A stretch of 64,000 bases of DNA from Moniliophthora roreri. Its lineage: Eukaryota > Basidiomycota > Agaricomycetes > Agaricales > Marasmiaceae. The position numbers and the translations under genes are program-made. The notes under the pieces were generated by a model. It ran no database searches, was not told where the DNA came from, and worked only from the letters and a program-made list of their open reading frames with translations. The stretch is taken from NCBI GenBank assembly GCA_001466705.2, contig LATX02000189.1, forward strand, positions 496,001 through 560,000, read 5' to 3'. Shown here piece by piece: positions 34,842 to 48,120 of the stretch (position 1 is its first letter; every line of letters starts with the position of its first letter).

Positions 34842-36152
34842 ATGTCCTACCGCGACCCGTACGCTGCGCAGTACGGCAATAACCAGTACCAGAACTACGG
34901 ACAAGGCTATGAATTCAATCCCTATAGTTCTCAGCAGCAGCAATATCCTACTTACGGTCAATCTGGGGCCTATACTGATAACTACAATGGTGGCTATCGG
35001 GATGAACCATCACAGTATGCAGGACAACAATCACAAAGCAATACGAGGACGAAGGATATGGACGAGACGAGTGGCTTTGATAGAGGAGAGTTTCCTGTGA
35101 AGGACGAGTGAGTCTAGGCATTTTTCGGTTCGGGTTCGGGTTGCTAAAGGATACAAGAACTCCTCGTCTTAGTCGTCGGGATTACCAGGTTAATCTATGG
35201 ACCCAAGTATTTTGAGCTGGTTTCCACCGCAGTTCAATTCTAATCATTGGCTCTAGGGCGGAAGGGGACGATGTTTCGGACGATTTTGCTGCTGCACTCT
35301 CATGATTGCGTTGTTCTTATTTATCAGCATCGTCCTCGCACTGGCTCTGGTAAGGTGTCGCTTGCATCTATTTTGAATTGCTCCTTATCCATCTTTATGC
35401 AGTGGATAAGACCTCCAAGCGTAACAATAGGAAACGCACAAGTTAGAGGTGGCACCACCGGCGTATGCGTCTCGAGCATTACGAAGGTTCATCGCTGATC
35501 ATTATCATTAACAGGCTGACACGTCCCAACTTTCCAACTTATCAATACCTCTCCAGGTCAACATTTCGTGAGTTGGCGCAGCAGCATGGTATTCAGTGAG
35601 GGCTGAGACCCATTATTAGCGTGAATAATCCAAACTACTTCTCGGTCGAACTCAAAAAGCTGGAGGCAGAGGTGCGAAAACTGCTCCAGCTGCCCTGACT
35701 CCTTCACTAAAGGCACCATCGTAGTTCACCTACCCTCAAGGCAACATACCTCTTGGAAGTGGACGACTAGACAATGTTAACTTGGCTTCTGGTCGGGAAA
35801 CGAACTTCACATTTCCTTTCCAGATCGAGTATAAACTTTCCGATGATCCAAATCTCAGAGCGCTCCTGGATATAGGAAACAAATGCGGCATAACAAGCGA
35901 CCAGAAAAGCAATCTCGATGTTCAGTATAAGATCACGGTATGTGTTTGTCCCATGGGCCGGATTCCTGTTCTGACTGAAACCCGTATAGGTTGGTCTGCA
36001 AATCATTGCTGCTACTGTCAATCCTTCGATATCCAACACAATCAGCTTCCCGTGTCCATTTGATCAGGATACAATTGACGTGGGTGTTTCACGAACTTGA
36101 GGGATCTGATAAACTGATTAAGTTGGCCACACTGGTAGAAAATCAAAGCTAG
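34842..36152 (+). CDS. LEA-2/NDR1-like single-pass membrane protein with a Tyr/Gln-rich N-terminus
   Basis: The first exon (MSYRDPYAAQYGNNQYQNYG...) is Tyr/Gln/Asn-rich and prion-like in composition. After small exons the sequence reads GGRGRCFGRFCCC, then a hydrophobic helix LMIALFLFISIVLALAL, then WIRPPSVTIGNAQV. The outside part has SVNNPNYFSVELKKLEAE, GNIPLGSGRLDNVNLASGRE, TNFTFPFQIEYKL and a late FPCPFDQ, the pattern of LEA-2 domain proteins conserved in fungi. The cysteine cluster beside the membrane could be palmitoylated. Exon joins between about 35460 and 35610 are uncertain. The stop at 36150-36152 assumes an intron after DTID; an alternative stop lies about 50 nt earlier. Function in fungi is not established. 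Confidence 0.72.
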
Positions 36153-36396
36153 ATTGGGCCTCTTAATAGGGGGATCTTCTGGATGAACAAGGGTGTATAC
36201 TACGTGAATTTTCTTGTTTTGCTAGTCTGCTTTCAAAGTACATAGCACTGGACATGGGACGCTTTCGGATCTAACTTACTCTACCTCACGTATTTATCAT
36301 CGACGACGATACATACTTTTCTATTATGTGTGCATCGAGAGCGCCAGCGAAAGTGATAATCAGTGACGCCCTTCAAGTTCTGCCTCTATTACCATC

Positions 36397-38289
36397 ATGC
36401 CAGTTGAATTGACTCAGCTCACACCTCCCAAAGAGCTGACCCCGGCTGACAAGAACACCATCTTTCAACATTTCAACAGACGGCTAGCAGCCTACAGGAA
36501 CAACGCTGAATTATATGCTGATGCCGAATGCCATCTTTCACCCTTACCAGAGGAGAAAAAGGGGCAGATAAAGGACGAATATACGAAGGGGTTGAATGAT
36601 TGGGCCAATGGTCTCCTCGAACAAGCGTGGATAGCATGCGGGGAACCTGAAGGTAGATTCTATCAATCGCTCGAAATCCACCGCTGAGACCCCAGAATTC
36701 AGAAAAGTCAGGAGTAAAGTGCCCCAAACTTGATATATACTCCGACACGTCCACAGTTGGCTTGCCCAAGCTTCCACCACAGGAGGAATTGATCAGAGTC
36801 ATCAACACGATCCTCTTCTTACACGTCACCACTTCCAAGCAGTACTCTGCTCGTACACGATGCTTCTTGTCGTCGTTTGGTACTCTGAACGAGGAGGCGA
36901 TTGTTGCAGCACTGAAGAACCCAGAATCTGCGATCGAGCAGGCTCAGAAGCAGGCGCAGGAAACGACCGAAGCACATGCAAGTAGAGGACGAACTCTACG
37001 ATACATTGGCATGGGAGCAGGGGCGGTTCTGGGAGGTGTTCTGGTCGGAGTCACAGGCGGGTATGTGTCACATTTCCTTGCAGCATTAGGAGCTGCTCAT
37101 TTGTCTCGCCCCTCAGCTTAGCGGCACCTCTGGTAGGTGGAGCGGCTTCGGCAGTTCTTGGACTCCTGGGTGTAGGTGGAACCGCAGCTGGGCTACTTGC
37201 GAGCGGGCTAGCAGGCTCTGCTGCAGTATGTGGTGCATTATTTGGAGTCTATGGCGCACAATCCACTGCCAGTATGATTCATCGGCACACCAGGGAAGTT
37301 AGAGATCTAGACATCGTTCCTGTCGGGACCCACCCCGATGAAGAAACCCTCGCCCTCAGACTTTGCGTGAGCGGCTGGTTATCGTCTGAAGAAGAAATAA
37401 CTGCGCCATGGACAATCTTTGGCGGTGATGATACATTTGCGTTGCGATGGGTAAGTACATGGAAAAATTCTGTACTATCTGTTCTTTATCTTTTCCCTGC
37501 AGGAAGTCAAGGCACTCCGAGATCTCTCTAATGCCCTTGTCACCCTCGTCGGAACAAACGCAATGAAGTTCGTTGGTGCACAAGTTGTTCAGCGCACAGT
37601 TCTTGCTCCAATACTAGCCGCCCTCGCTCCAACTGCTTGGCTCAAAGTTGGACAGATCATAGGTGCGTAAAACATCGTCCAAAGAGTTGCTTATTACTGA
37701 CCTCTCTGAGATAGATAATCCGTGGTCAAACGCGAAGGCATTGGCTGTTAAGACGGGCGCAGTGCTTGGAGAGCTCTTGGCGAAACGTGTATTTGGAAAC
37801 CGACCTCTCACGCTGACAGGCTATTCATTAGGATCCCTTGTCATCTTCGAAGCACTCAAATACTTGACCACTCTTCCTCCGTCACAAACCTCCCACCTTA
37901 TTCAAGATGTCTTTCTGTTTGGGACGCCAGCAGATACGAATCCCAGTACATGGGCGAGCTTCCGAAGACTGGTCTGTGGTCGTATTGTGAATGGGTACTC
38001 CAATGGAGACTACGTCTTGGGCATCCTGTCTCGAGCATCAACAGGAAACTGGAAAGTTGCCGGTCTGGAGCCGGTGGATGCTATTGGTGTGGAGAGCGAG
38101 CTGGTGGGCGAGGTCATAGGACATACGAAATGGAGAGGCCTCATTGGGAAAGCGCTGAAGGACTGCGGTGCGCCTGGGGTCCTTGATGAACAGATTGAGC
38201 TGCAGTTGAAGACGATCGCCCAACCGATGGAACAGGAGATGAATATCAATGATGAAGAGGCCAAGGAGATCATAGAGAAGGGTATGTAG
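36397..38289 (+). CDS. DUF726/TMCO4-family membrane-associated alpha/beta hydrolase
   Basis: The start MPVELTQLTPPKELTPADK leads into a helical N-region. A glycine/alanine-rich hydrophobic stretch follows (IGMGAGAVLGGVLVGVTGG, then LLGVGGTAAGLLASGLAG), which probably inserts in membranes. The C-terminal half contains the hydrolase nucleophile elbow GYSLGS (in LTLTGYSLGSLVIFEALKYL) and DVFLFGTPADTNP, characteristic of the DUF726 family (human TMCO4, yeast Mil1). Family members associate with Golgi or endosomal trafficking in yeast. Substrate unknown. Introns of about 50-65 nt separate five or six exons; the gene ends NDEEAKEIIEKGM. Confidence 0.9.
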
Positions 38290-38786
38290 TAGTACCCGGG
38301 CTGTAGGATGGTTTTGTTTATCTCTTCGTAAGTATTATTGAATATCAGCATTGTTTGCCCGAAGTGTACCAGGATACAACAGCAGTGACTTGAGGCGAGC
38401 AAGTGGACAGACAGACCAGGACAGTTCCGACGGACCTGAGTCGACGCCAAAGCACCGTAGCGCAACCGCCTAAGTTTTTCAACCTTATTACCGCTGGTGC
38501 TTTGAAATCACGGCCGACAAACCCACTGCAGCCGACCTGGAAATATTGATGAATAGGTCGGCTACAGTTTAAGACTGTCACCAACCAACGGAATGGAGAT
38601 GGTATAAATGATGAAAAGGTTATGTGGATAAAATATAGCACCACAGACGACCGGGAAAACACAATGTTGATGTTTTCATTCATGAAATATTTGTATAACC
38701 TTTATCGCAAGGCAGACATTTAGTGTAAAGCAAGAGAGATACAACCGGCGGCAAGTCCGAGAGGCCAAGACAAGTACAATGTTTCG
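38290..38786. other. Convergent intergenic region
   Basis: About 497 bp between two convergent stop codons (DUF726 and RPA2), longer than the other convergent gaps here. The open frames inside do not look like protein. I see nothing specific. Confidence 0.4.
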
Positions 38787-39950
38787 TCATCGAGAAACTT
38801 GGAAATGAGCTTCATCTGATGTACAGTATATATGGCCTGCGTCCATCAGTTTATCCAAAGCTTCACTGCAGGAGGGACAGGGGTAAGAGTCAAACTTGCG
38901 TAGAGACATAATTGCTGACCTGATTTTAGCGACCATCTCTTCTCCACCTCCAGTGCCCGAAACGCTTGCAGCGATTTTGCCAATGAAAACACCACCCTCG
39001 TCATGGTCCGGGTGTTCGAGAATGGCAATGATGATTTTGCGCTCAAGAGGAGGTAGATTTGCGTATTCGGGGTAGGCATCACTGCTGCCTGTAGACGTTG
39101 AAGCCGTGTATGCGGACATCCCAGGTCCCCTCGCACTGGTAGCGGCGTTACTGTGAGATTGTCCAGGGGCTTGACCAGCCGAACCAGGCTGTAAGAAGTT
39201 GAGAACTATGTTTCGTGTGAGAAGCATACGGAACGTACTGGTCCGTTGAGATGCATGAGGTGAATTGTTGCAGTCTCCAGCTGATGGAAGAAAGATTCTT
39301 GCGGATCCTCACAGGTACGGATGTGAGTGGCATTGATGTAACGCTTTCCACCGTATTGTTTCAAATTGCCCAAGACTCGTGCATATGTCATTGATCTATG
39401 AAGGGGATATTGATGAATCATATCTCATTAGAAATGCGGGGAACTCACTGTACGTGACCAAACTTACGGTCGTCTTCGCTGTTCTGATCACTCCAATGGC
39501 GAGCCTCTATGGCACCAGAACTATCTTCTAGTTTATAGTTGGTATTGGTAGTTTGCTTTGTAATGTCCACCACTTGTGCCACAAGTGTAATCTGAGTATG
39601 AATGCACTGAGCATCTCATCAACGACAGGGTGACACATGGCAACTTACCTGCCCAAGCTCTGCGTTTTCCAGCTGCCATTCCGAGTCTGCATGCGCCTGA
39701 GTAGCTTTGTGTAGTTGCGCAATAGTGACCGGTCTCAAAGAGTGGCTGAGATCGGTTTTCTCCGTAGAGATTCGAGAATCAGATAAGGTTGTGGAAGAAC
39801 GAAGAAATCAGCCATACCAGTCGCCCACCAGGACTGCCTGTAGCGCTACCGCTGAAAGGAGATGCAGTAAACCCACCACCAGCGCCATAGTAGTCTGCAA
39901 TTCCATCAGAGTGCGGAGAAAGACTGGGCAAATAGTCTACCTTGACTCAT
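38787..39950 (-). CDS. RFA2: Replication protein A 32-kDa subunit (RPA2)
   Basis: RPA2 is the middle subunit of the single-stranded-DNA-binding trimer used in replication, repair and recombination. The first coding exon is 10 nt (MSQ plus one base), spliced to a Gly/Ser/Tyr-rich phosphorylated N-terminus (DYYGAGGGFTASPF). The conserved KTDLSHSLRPVTIAQL follows. The OB fold reads QITLVAQVVDITKQTTN, YKLEDSSGAIEARHW and VLGNLKQYGGKRYIN. The C-terminal winged helix (LERKIIIAILEHPDHDEGGV, LMDAGHIYCTSDEAHFQ) binds repair partners. The exon phase is continuous. It sits downstream of SRP54 on the same strand. Confidence 0.95.
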
Positions 39951-40137
39951 TATGGACGTTGTGGAACAAAGACGCGAGCGACGAGTCGCCCGGACGAGCG
40001 TGACAATCGCGCGGTCATGCGTTACGTGTTGTTCGACAATGACAACTGCAAGTATTGACTTCCTCATGATAGCTACAATTGTGATACTTGTACAGGAATG
40101 AAAGAAGTGAATATGTAACATGACCCAGCTTAATAAA
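39951..40137 (-). promoter_or_regulatory. RPA2 promoter with an MCB-like core
   Basis: The 187 bp between the SRP54 stop and the RPA2 start contain GACGCGA (39971-39977), overlapped by GCGAC-GA-GTCGC (39978-39989), a 5-bp inverted repeat. ACGCG is the core of the MluI cell-cycle box that drives S-phase genes through MBF in fungi. The match lies only about 25 bp upstream of the start codon, so it could be in the 5' UTR. Confidence 0.35.
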
Positions 40138-42334
<2,197 letters not shown>

Positions 42335-42465
42335 CCCGTCAAATTGTGGTCGGCGTTGAGCCTGAAGATGTGATGACTGCCGCGGGAAAGTCACGGCGCC
42401 AGCTTTACTGCACTTCCTTAAACCTCACTTGTCCCTTCAATTCAAACTCGTTAATTCCTTGCGCA
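42335..42465. promoter_or_regulatory. Bidirectional promoter of SRP54 and SPT8
   Basis: Only 131 bp separates the two divergent start codons. I noticed no strong palindrome in it. Confidence 0.4.
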
Positions 42466-44645
42466 ATGGCTCCAAGCGAATCTGAGGACGACCTGTTCGA
42501 TGACGTTGAGGATGAAGAAGAAGAACCTGAACGCGAGATTGAGGAAGAATTACCCATTGATGTTGCCGTAGACGACGCGACCGAAGGAGACGACGTGAGT
42601 TACATCTCGTTCATGCCAGTATCTATAACAATAATTTGTGTAGGAAGACCTATCTGAAGATTCCGAAGACGAATCCAACGACGATGACGACGACGAGGAT
42701 GCAGGAAACGAGATATCTAACGAACAACTGGTAGCCGAATTGCAAGTCGAAATGGCAAAACAAATAAGTCGAGCTTCCTCGTCTGAATCACAGTCACAGC
42801 AAAGCAAGGAGAGCAAAGGTGAGCCAAATACTATAAAAGCTTCCAGCTGTTGCCCAACGCAAGTAATCTTGAGCTCCTTCGCCGGCACCTCTCCGCCGTA
42901 GACGTTCACCCTCTCCTGCCAGCGTGCGCAGAAAGAACTTGCGTTTAAAAGCAGTACCAAGAACGTTCATCGTGGAAGCTATTTGTGCTCTTCCACACCC
43001 TGTACCTACCCATTCCCTGGCTGCATCACAATGCATGACCCATCTTCTTACTGGATCCGACGATGGCTACATTCGTGATTATGATATCTTCACGGCTCTC
43101 AACTCCAAGAATTTCCTTTCGGCTCCCCAAAGACATCATTCAGGTGTCGTAGAAGGTATTATGAAAGCCGGGCAAATTAGGTTTTGGTGGGAGAACCCCG
43201 CACTACCTCCTGTCGGAATGGAGGCAGAACGCTCATTAGCCCCAGTCTATAGCCTGGCCGTGCACTCAGATGCACTCTGGGCACTGGCAGGCACTGACGT
43301 GAGCGCATTGCTTCGTGATCGGAGTCTTTCTGACTGTTATCCAGACAGGCCCAATCAACCTCTTCACTGTGAGGCATGAACCTGGTCGCCTCTGTCATAC
43401 GTTCACCGGCCACCGTGGCCCTGTTTCTGCCATGTCAATGGACCACGACGAGCAAGGATTCTTTAGTGCAGGATGGGACGGGGATGCAATTGTAAACGTT
43501 TCTTTTTCTGTTTAGGATAAAACTGATGTTCATTCCGATAGCTATGGGATCTGAATACAGGACAGGTAGTCCGGAACTTTACCGCCCACGGCTCACAACT
43601 TACTGCTGTGGCTGTTCGGCCTACCGATGCCGTTTACACGGAGACTGGATCCCCCGTTGAAACTCACGCAGAGCTGAACGAGACTACGGAAGACCGTACA
43701 GCCCCGAATCAAGCGCAATCATCCAACCCCCAAGCAGACATAGATGCCAAATCGGATGCATCTCATGATTCTCTCTTCGATGACGATGATGGCGATGGAA
43801 ATGCACCCACAAATGCTTCTAAGAATGGATCAGCTTCCAAGCATCAGTCCACCAGCCAGCGAAATACCGTACCCGTTCCCAAGGGTGCGCCACCACTTCT
43901 TGACTCGGAGCGATACAAAACATTCTCTCCGGACATCCTAATGACAGCTGCAATAGACGGACAAGTCATGCTCTGGGATAAGAGGGTCAATTCTACAGGT
44001 ACCGGGGTTGGTAGACTCTGGATAAGTGACAAAACACCACCGTGGTGTCTTTCTGTAAGCTTCCGCAATTTAGACGCAGTCCTTGAGACTGATTGGGCTT
44101 TTTAGGCATGTTGGTCCGCGGACGGAAATCAGATCTATGCTGGAAGGCGTAATGGAGCCGTCGAGGTTTATGATATGAGGCAGTTAGGCCGCTCAGGTCC
44201 AACAAGTACCCCACGTCTATTGAAGACATTGCGTAATCCCCAGAGTTCGGGCGTGGTATCGTGTGTTGTCGCCTTTCCTGACAACAGACACATAGCTTGG
44301 TGAATGACGTCCGTGTTTCGTGTGGTTTCATCTTTGTACTAAACACCGTGACGCAGTGCTTCGATTGATAACATACGGTTATGGAATGTCGCCGATGCCG
44401 TGGAGGCCGATGCATCCGGACGCACGAAGAGTACCCAATTCAAGATTATACCTGGACATCATGGAGGATACATATCTCAAATGCGTGCGTGATAGACGTC
44501 GAGCAGTTTGCGGCTTTCGTTTTGATTAACATTCGCAGTCGTTGATCCCGGCGCGAGGTTCCTCATTAGTGCCAGTAGCAACCGGGGTTGGCACGGTGAT
44601 TCTACCAAAACCGTGTTTATCCATGATATAAAACACATCCGATAA
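42466..44645 (+). CDS. SPT8: SAGA complex WD-repeat subunit SPT8
   Basis: The start MAPSESEDDLFDDVEDEE opens an acidic N-terminus typical of Spt8, followed by a basic linker. VEAICALPHPVPTHSLAASQ begins the propeller. LTGSDDGYIRDYDIFTALNS, GHRGPVSAMSMDHDEQGFF, SAGWDGDAI, TAAIDGQVMLWDKR, YAGRRNGAVEVYDMRQLGR and PGARFLISASSNRGWHG are WD-type blades. Spt8 is the TBP-binding subunit of SAGA that regulates TBP delivery to promoters. A long Ser/Asp-rich insert between blades (about 43660-43870) is common in fungal Spt8. Several short introns; stop at 44643-44645. Confidence 0.92.
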
Positions 44646-45086
44646 GTTGTCTTGTGCGCGTTCGCTTTCTGTAAGACGTATTCTATCAAACTATTTATGT
44701 CAATTTCTTTACTTTCCTTGGCGACCGTTCAGCGCTACTCTTTCATGTCATAAAAGTTCCTTTGCCGGAACTGACACCTGCAGGCTATTCGCTTTAGTGA
44801 AGGCGACATCGTTGAGGGGATGACAGGAATGGACACCGCTTTGTTAGGATAGCTAATTAACTTTCCCGTCAACATCGTCAAGGTCCCAGGAAAATGGGCC
44901 TAGACTGCCTGAATGAAAAGCCCCGTGCAGGTACGTCGCATTTGATTGTTTTCTGAATAACACGACCATCAAACGTAGAGGCATCATCAGACATCATCAA
45001 CCGTGGATACTCTGCTGTGACTGAGAATGTGACATGCGCTTAAAGTATGCCCTCACAATTCCGACTTCCTCTCCAACTACGTCCCT
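44646..45086. other. Intergenic region
   Basis: About 440 bp between SPT8 and the methyltransferase. No conserved frame, RNA gene or repeat was recognised. Confidence 0.4.
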
Positions 45087-46427
45087 ATGTCTGGCGGTTC
45101 TTCTGGCTCCGAGAACGTCTCCTACGTCGGAGAGGATGATTCCGATTACTTTCGTATCCTTCACGGCCGCAAACTTAACAACCTGAATACTGTCTACCTT
45201 CTTCCGGCCGACGATGACGAGACTAAGGTTAGGCACGCGTTTACGAGCTATACTTTCGTGTTTCTTACCACCGCCAGTTCAGCGTTTTGAGTATCACCAT
45301 CGGATGATACAATTTGTTTTTGGCGGAAGACACTACATTGGACCAGTCCGTGAAGCATTACAATTTGGTCAGCGTCGAAGAAGTGTGTCAAGTAGTTCTT
45401 GCGATTGACCCGCCGCTCACACGCTAGTCAAGTTTTAGATTTGGGTACGGGGAGTGGTTTGTGGTCAGTTGGCTCTTACCCTACCGGGCGTATTGCACTC
45501 TTATCAGGGAGATTTACAGGGCGGTAGCCATCGCAGATGAGTTTCCCCGGGCAGAAGTCATCGGCATCGATTTGGCGCCCCTCCAACCTAGGTATACACA
45601 ACCTTGCACTCACCATGTCTGTGTTATTCAAATTGCTTCAACGCACAGAGATGTTCCTCCCAACTGCACGTGGGTAGCAATTTTCTTCGCAAATGGACGC
45701 CGGTTGTGGCTCACCCGACCCTTCCCAGCTTTGAACTCTATGACTTGGATTCAGGGCCGATACCGTACCCCGATGAGTATTTTGACTTTGTTCACGCTCG
45801 TTCTATTCACTTTGGGGTGAGCCTCCTTGCCTTTGACCAAGTATTGCTCATACTGACGCCGGCCGATCACATTTAGATTCGCGACTATGACCGCTTGCTT
45901 AAAGAGATTGCACGAATTCTACGACCTGGCGGCCTTGTGCTTCTCATAGAACCCGATCTCACACCCCTTGCCGATGGTCAACCTATACTCCGATCCTGTG
46001 CACGGGAAGTTCAAGACTGGTATTCGCTCTGGGAGACCGTTCGTTTGTGCTTGGCCAAACTGGGCGTCGATGTTCAAGTCCCAGAACGACTGGCGGAAAT
46101 GGTGGCTGACACAGGTTCATACGAGTCTATTGTAAAGAGAGACGGGAACATCCCAGTGGGATTCTGGCCTGCGGGTAAGCTCAGGCGGTGACTTGATTAT
46201 TAGTCACTAAGGACTTTCCCACAGATCTGGAAAGCTTAACTGTCGGCCAGTTAGCTTGGATGGAGTATGATTTACTCATCCCTGCGCTTAAGCCCATGTT
46301 TCTCTCCCTCGGCCTTCCAGAAACGCACTGCAACACTCTTATCGCAAATGCCCAGAAAGACTTGTACCATCCACAGCTCAACCTGTCGGCACACATTCAC
46401 ATCGTTTATGCATCCAAGAAGCTTTAG
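45087..46427 (+). CDS. SAM-dependent class I methyltransferase
   Basis: The start MSGGSSGSENVSYVGEDDSD precedes a conserved RFEYHHRMIQFVFGGRHYIG block. VLDLGTGSG is the SAM-binding motif I, interrupted by an intron (from about 45450) before AVAIADEFPRAEVIGIDLAP. YDLDSGPIPYPDEYFDFVHA is motif II/III. IARILRPGGLVLLIEPDL is motif IV-V. The C-terminal part (VPERLAEMVADTGSYESIV, PVGFWPA, LTVGQLAWMEYDLLIPALKP) is shared with the large UMTA-like methyltransferase families of basidiomycetes. The substrate is unknown. No biosynthetic neighbours suggest a secondary-metabolite role. Confidence 0.85.
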
Positions 46428-47115
46428 CCCGGAATCACAACAATTGACTGGCAGCAGGCCAGTCTCCGCATTTCTGTCCGGCGGCCATTTACGGAACTAC
46501 TTGATAGGGAGGACTGCAGCGGGAGAAGGTGGCCTTCATCCCTTTTCGCTGTCAGACGTACATCAACAGCAAATCTCTCCACAAACCACTCGCAAAGGCA
46601 CAGCTCGACGAATTCAGTGTGCACCCGAGGCCGCATGGTTCTGATGGAAGAAAACGTGAACCTATGGTATGTTTACTCATCTGTTATTTGTCTGAACACA
46701 TCCGTTAACCACGCCGGACTTTTGTTAATCGTAGTGCTAGGAGCATGCACGCGTTGACAGGGACAGACTAAGTAAACGAGTGTCCCTGAGATGAGTGACT
46801 TGGGCGGGGAATGAGCTGGAGTTGAAGGGGAACCCGGGAATGAGACATAAACTATGTGCTACAGGTTGATGTACACACGGTCCGTCGGAAGAGGGGCGAA
46901 ATTGTTGATATTCGAGTGAGGATGAGCCGTCGAACGAGCGCACCTGCACGATGATTACTATTATGGTGTGTAAACGTCAGTAATTGAAATACGTATATGT
47001 ACTTCAGTAGCGGGGAAGTCGAGATGCGAACAGCGAGTGATGCGAAAGTGCAGGTCCGTGGACCAGTACGTCATTCACACGTTAGTCCCAGGCTGCCTGT
47101 ACATTTCGACCACCG
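46428..47115. other. Longest gene-free stretch inside the window
   Basis: About 688 bp between the methyltransferase and PAM17. Open frames of 60-125 codons exist on both strands, but none shows a recognisable domain or spliced continuation. No tRNA, repeat or transposon remnant was recognised. Confidence 0.4.
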
Positions 47116-47971
47116 ATGAGGCCAATTTTGCAGCGACCTGTAACCTTCCTCTCTTTGCGTTCAACGCGTCCAATCCCATCAAGATCTCTGAAAATAACTA
47201 GGTTCAACTCCACAAAGGCTTCGGAGGCTGCCCAAAGTCACCTATCATGGCCAGAGTACCTTGCAATCCGTGCTAATCGAAGGAGATGGCAAAATGTATG
47301 TGAAGCGTCCTCGTCATTGGCCCAATCTCACTATTTTCACTTAACGCTAAGGCCATGACTATACCATGCTCTCTCCTTGGTCTTTTTACCGGAGCTTCTT
47401 ATTTCGGAAGTCTGGATACCGATCCAACCAAAGTTATCTTCGTGAGCAAACCTCGAACAATTTTCACTTACTAGATCTTATATTCTTCCAGGGAATCGAC
47501 CCATTCTTCTTCTATGGCATCTGTACAACTGCTTGCATGGGTGTGTAGCGAACGACTCAAGTGGTGTGGTATTAAAGAGCTCAACAACTTTTGTCGCAGG
47601 ATTCGGGTATCTCATGGGCCCAACACTAGGCAACGCCATCTGGAGGTTTAGTCATCGACGAGCGGGCGCTTTGATTGATGCTCGAGACCGAGAATTTTAC
47701 CAACACATAACAAAACGCCGTGTCGACGCTTCTTTACAGAGCCCGACTAGCCCGGTGCCCGATTACTATGGTACGTGTCGGTTTTCGGATCTGCTTTCAG
47801 GTGGATGTTCATTTTTGCTGGCGGCATAGGTGAAAAGATTGGTTCGCTGCATCAATATAGACAGGTACGTGCCAGTACCGAGTTTTATGCCGCTGTCTGA
47901 GTCTTCCCTTCTTCCAGTGGCTTCGGGATCAAGGCAAATACAGAAGGAAAGCTGTGTTACCCGAAGATTAG
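47116..47971 (+). CDS. PAM17: Presequence translocase-associated motor subunit PAM17
   Basis: Pam17 is an inner-membrane protein of the TIM23 import motor. The first exon encodes a basic mitochondrial presequence (MRPILQRPVTFLSLRSTR) and LSWPEYLAIRANRRRWQN. The next exon is the first membrane span (CSLLGLFTGASYFGSLDTDP), then GIDPFFFYGICTTACMG, and GFGYLMGPTLGNAIWRFSHR as the second span region. The C-terminal matrix part (RRVDASLQSPTSPVPDYYGE, KIGSLHQYRQWLRDQGKYRR) is highly conserved. Length and domain order are complete. It converges on the RING gene with 149 bp between stop codons. Confidence 0.95.
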
Positions 47972-48120
47972 TGTCATCTTCTGCAAGTCTCTAAATACTC
48001 TACCAATCAATGCTCGGTGCCGGGTGTGGGCCTATCAGAATTGTGCGGCTTAGAAGGTGCACCTCGCTTACTGCTGAGCGGAGTGTACATTGGAGATGAG
48101 CAATTTATGTATTAATCGTG

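Noticed and set aside
35120..35150. TTCGGG-type tandem sequence that looks like a telomere-like repeat
   Set aside because: Only two to three units lie within an intron of the LEA-2-like gene, and the flanks are ordinary genes.
45087..46427. Secondary-metabolite cluster around the methyltransferase
   Set aside because: Flanking genes are SPT8 and PAM17. There is no synthase, P450, transporter or regulator nearby.
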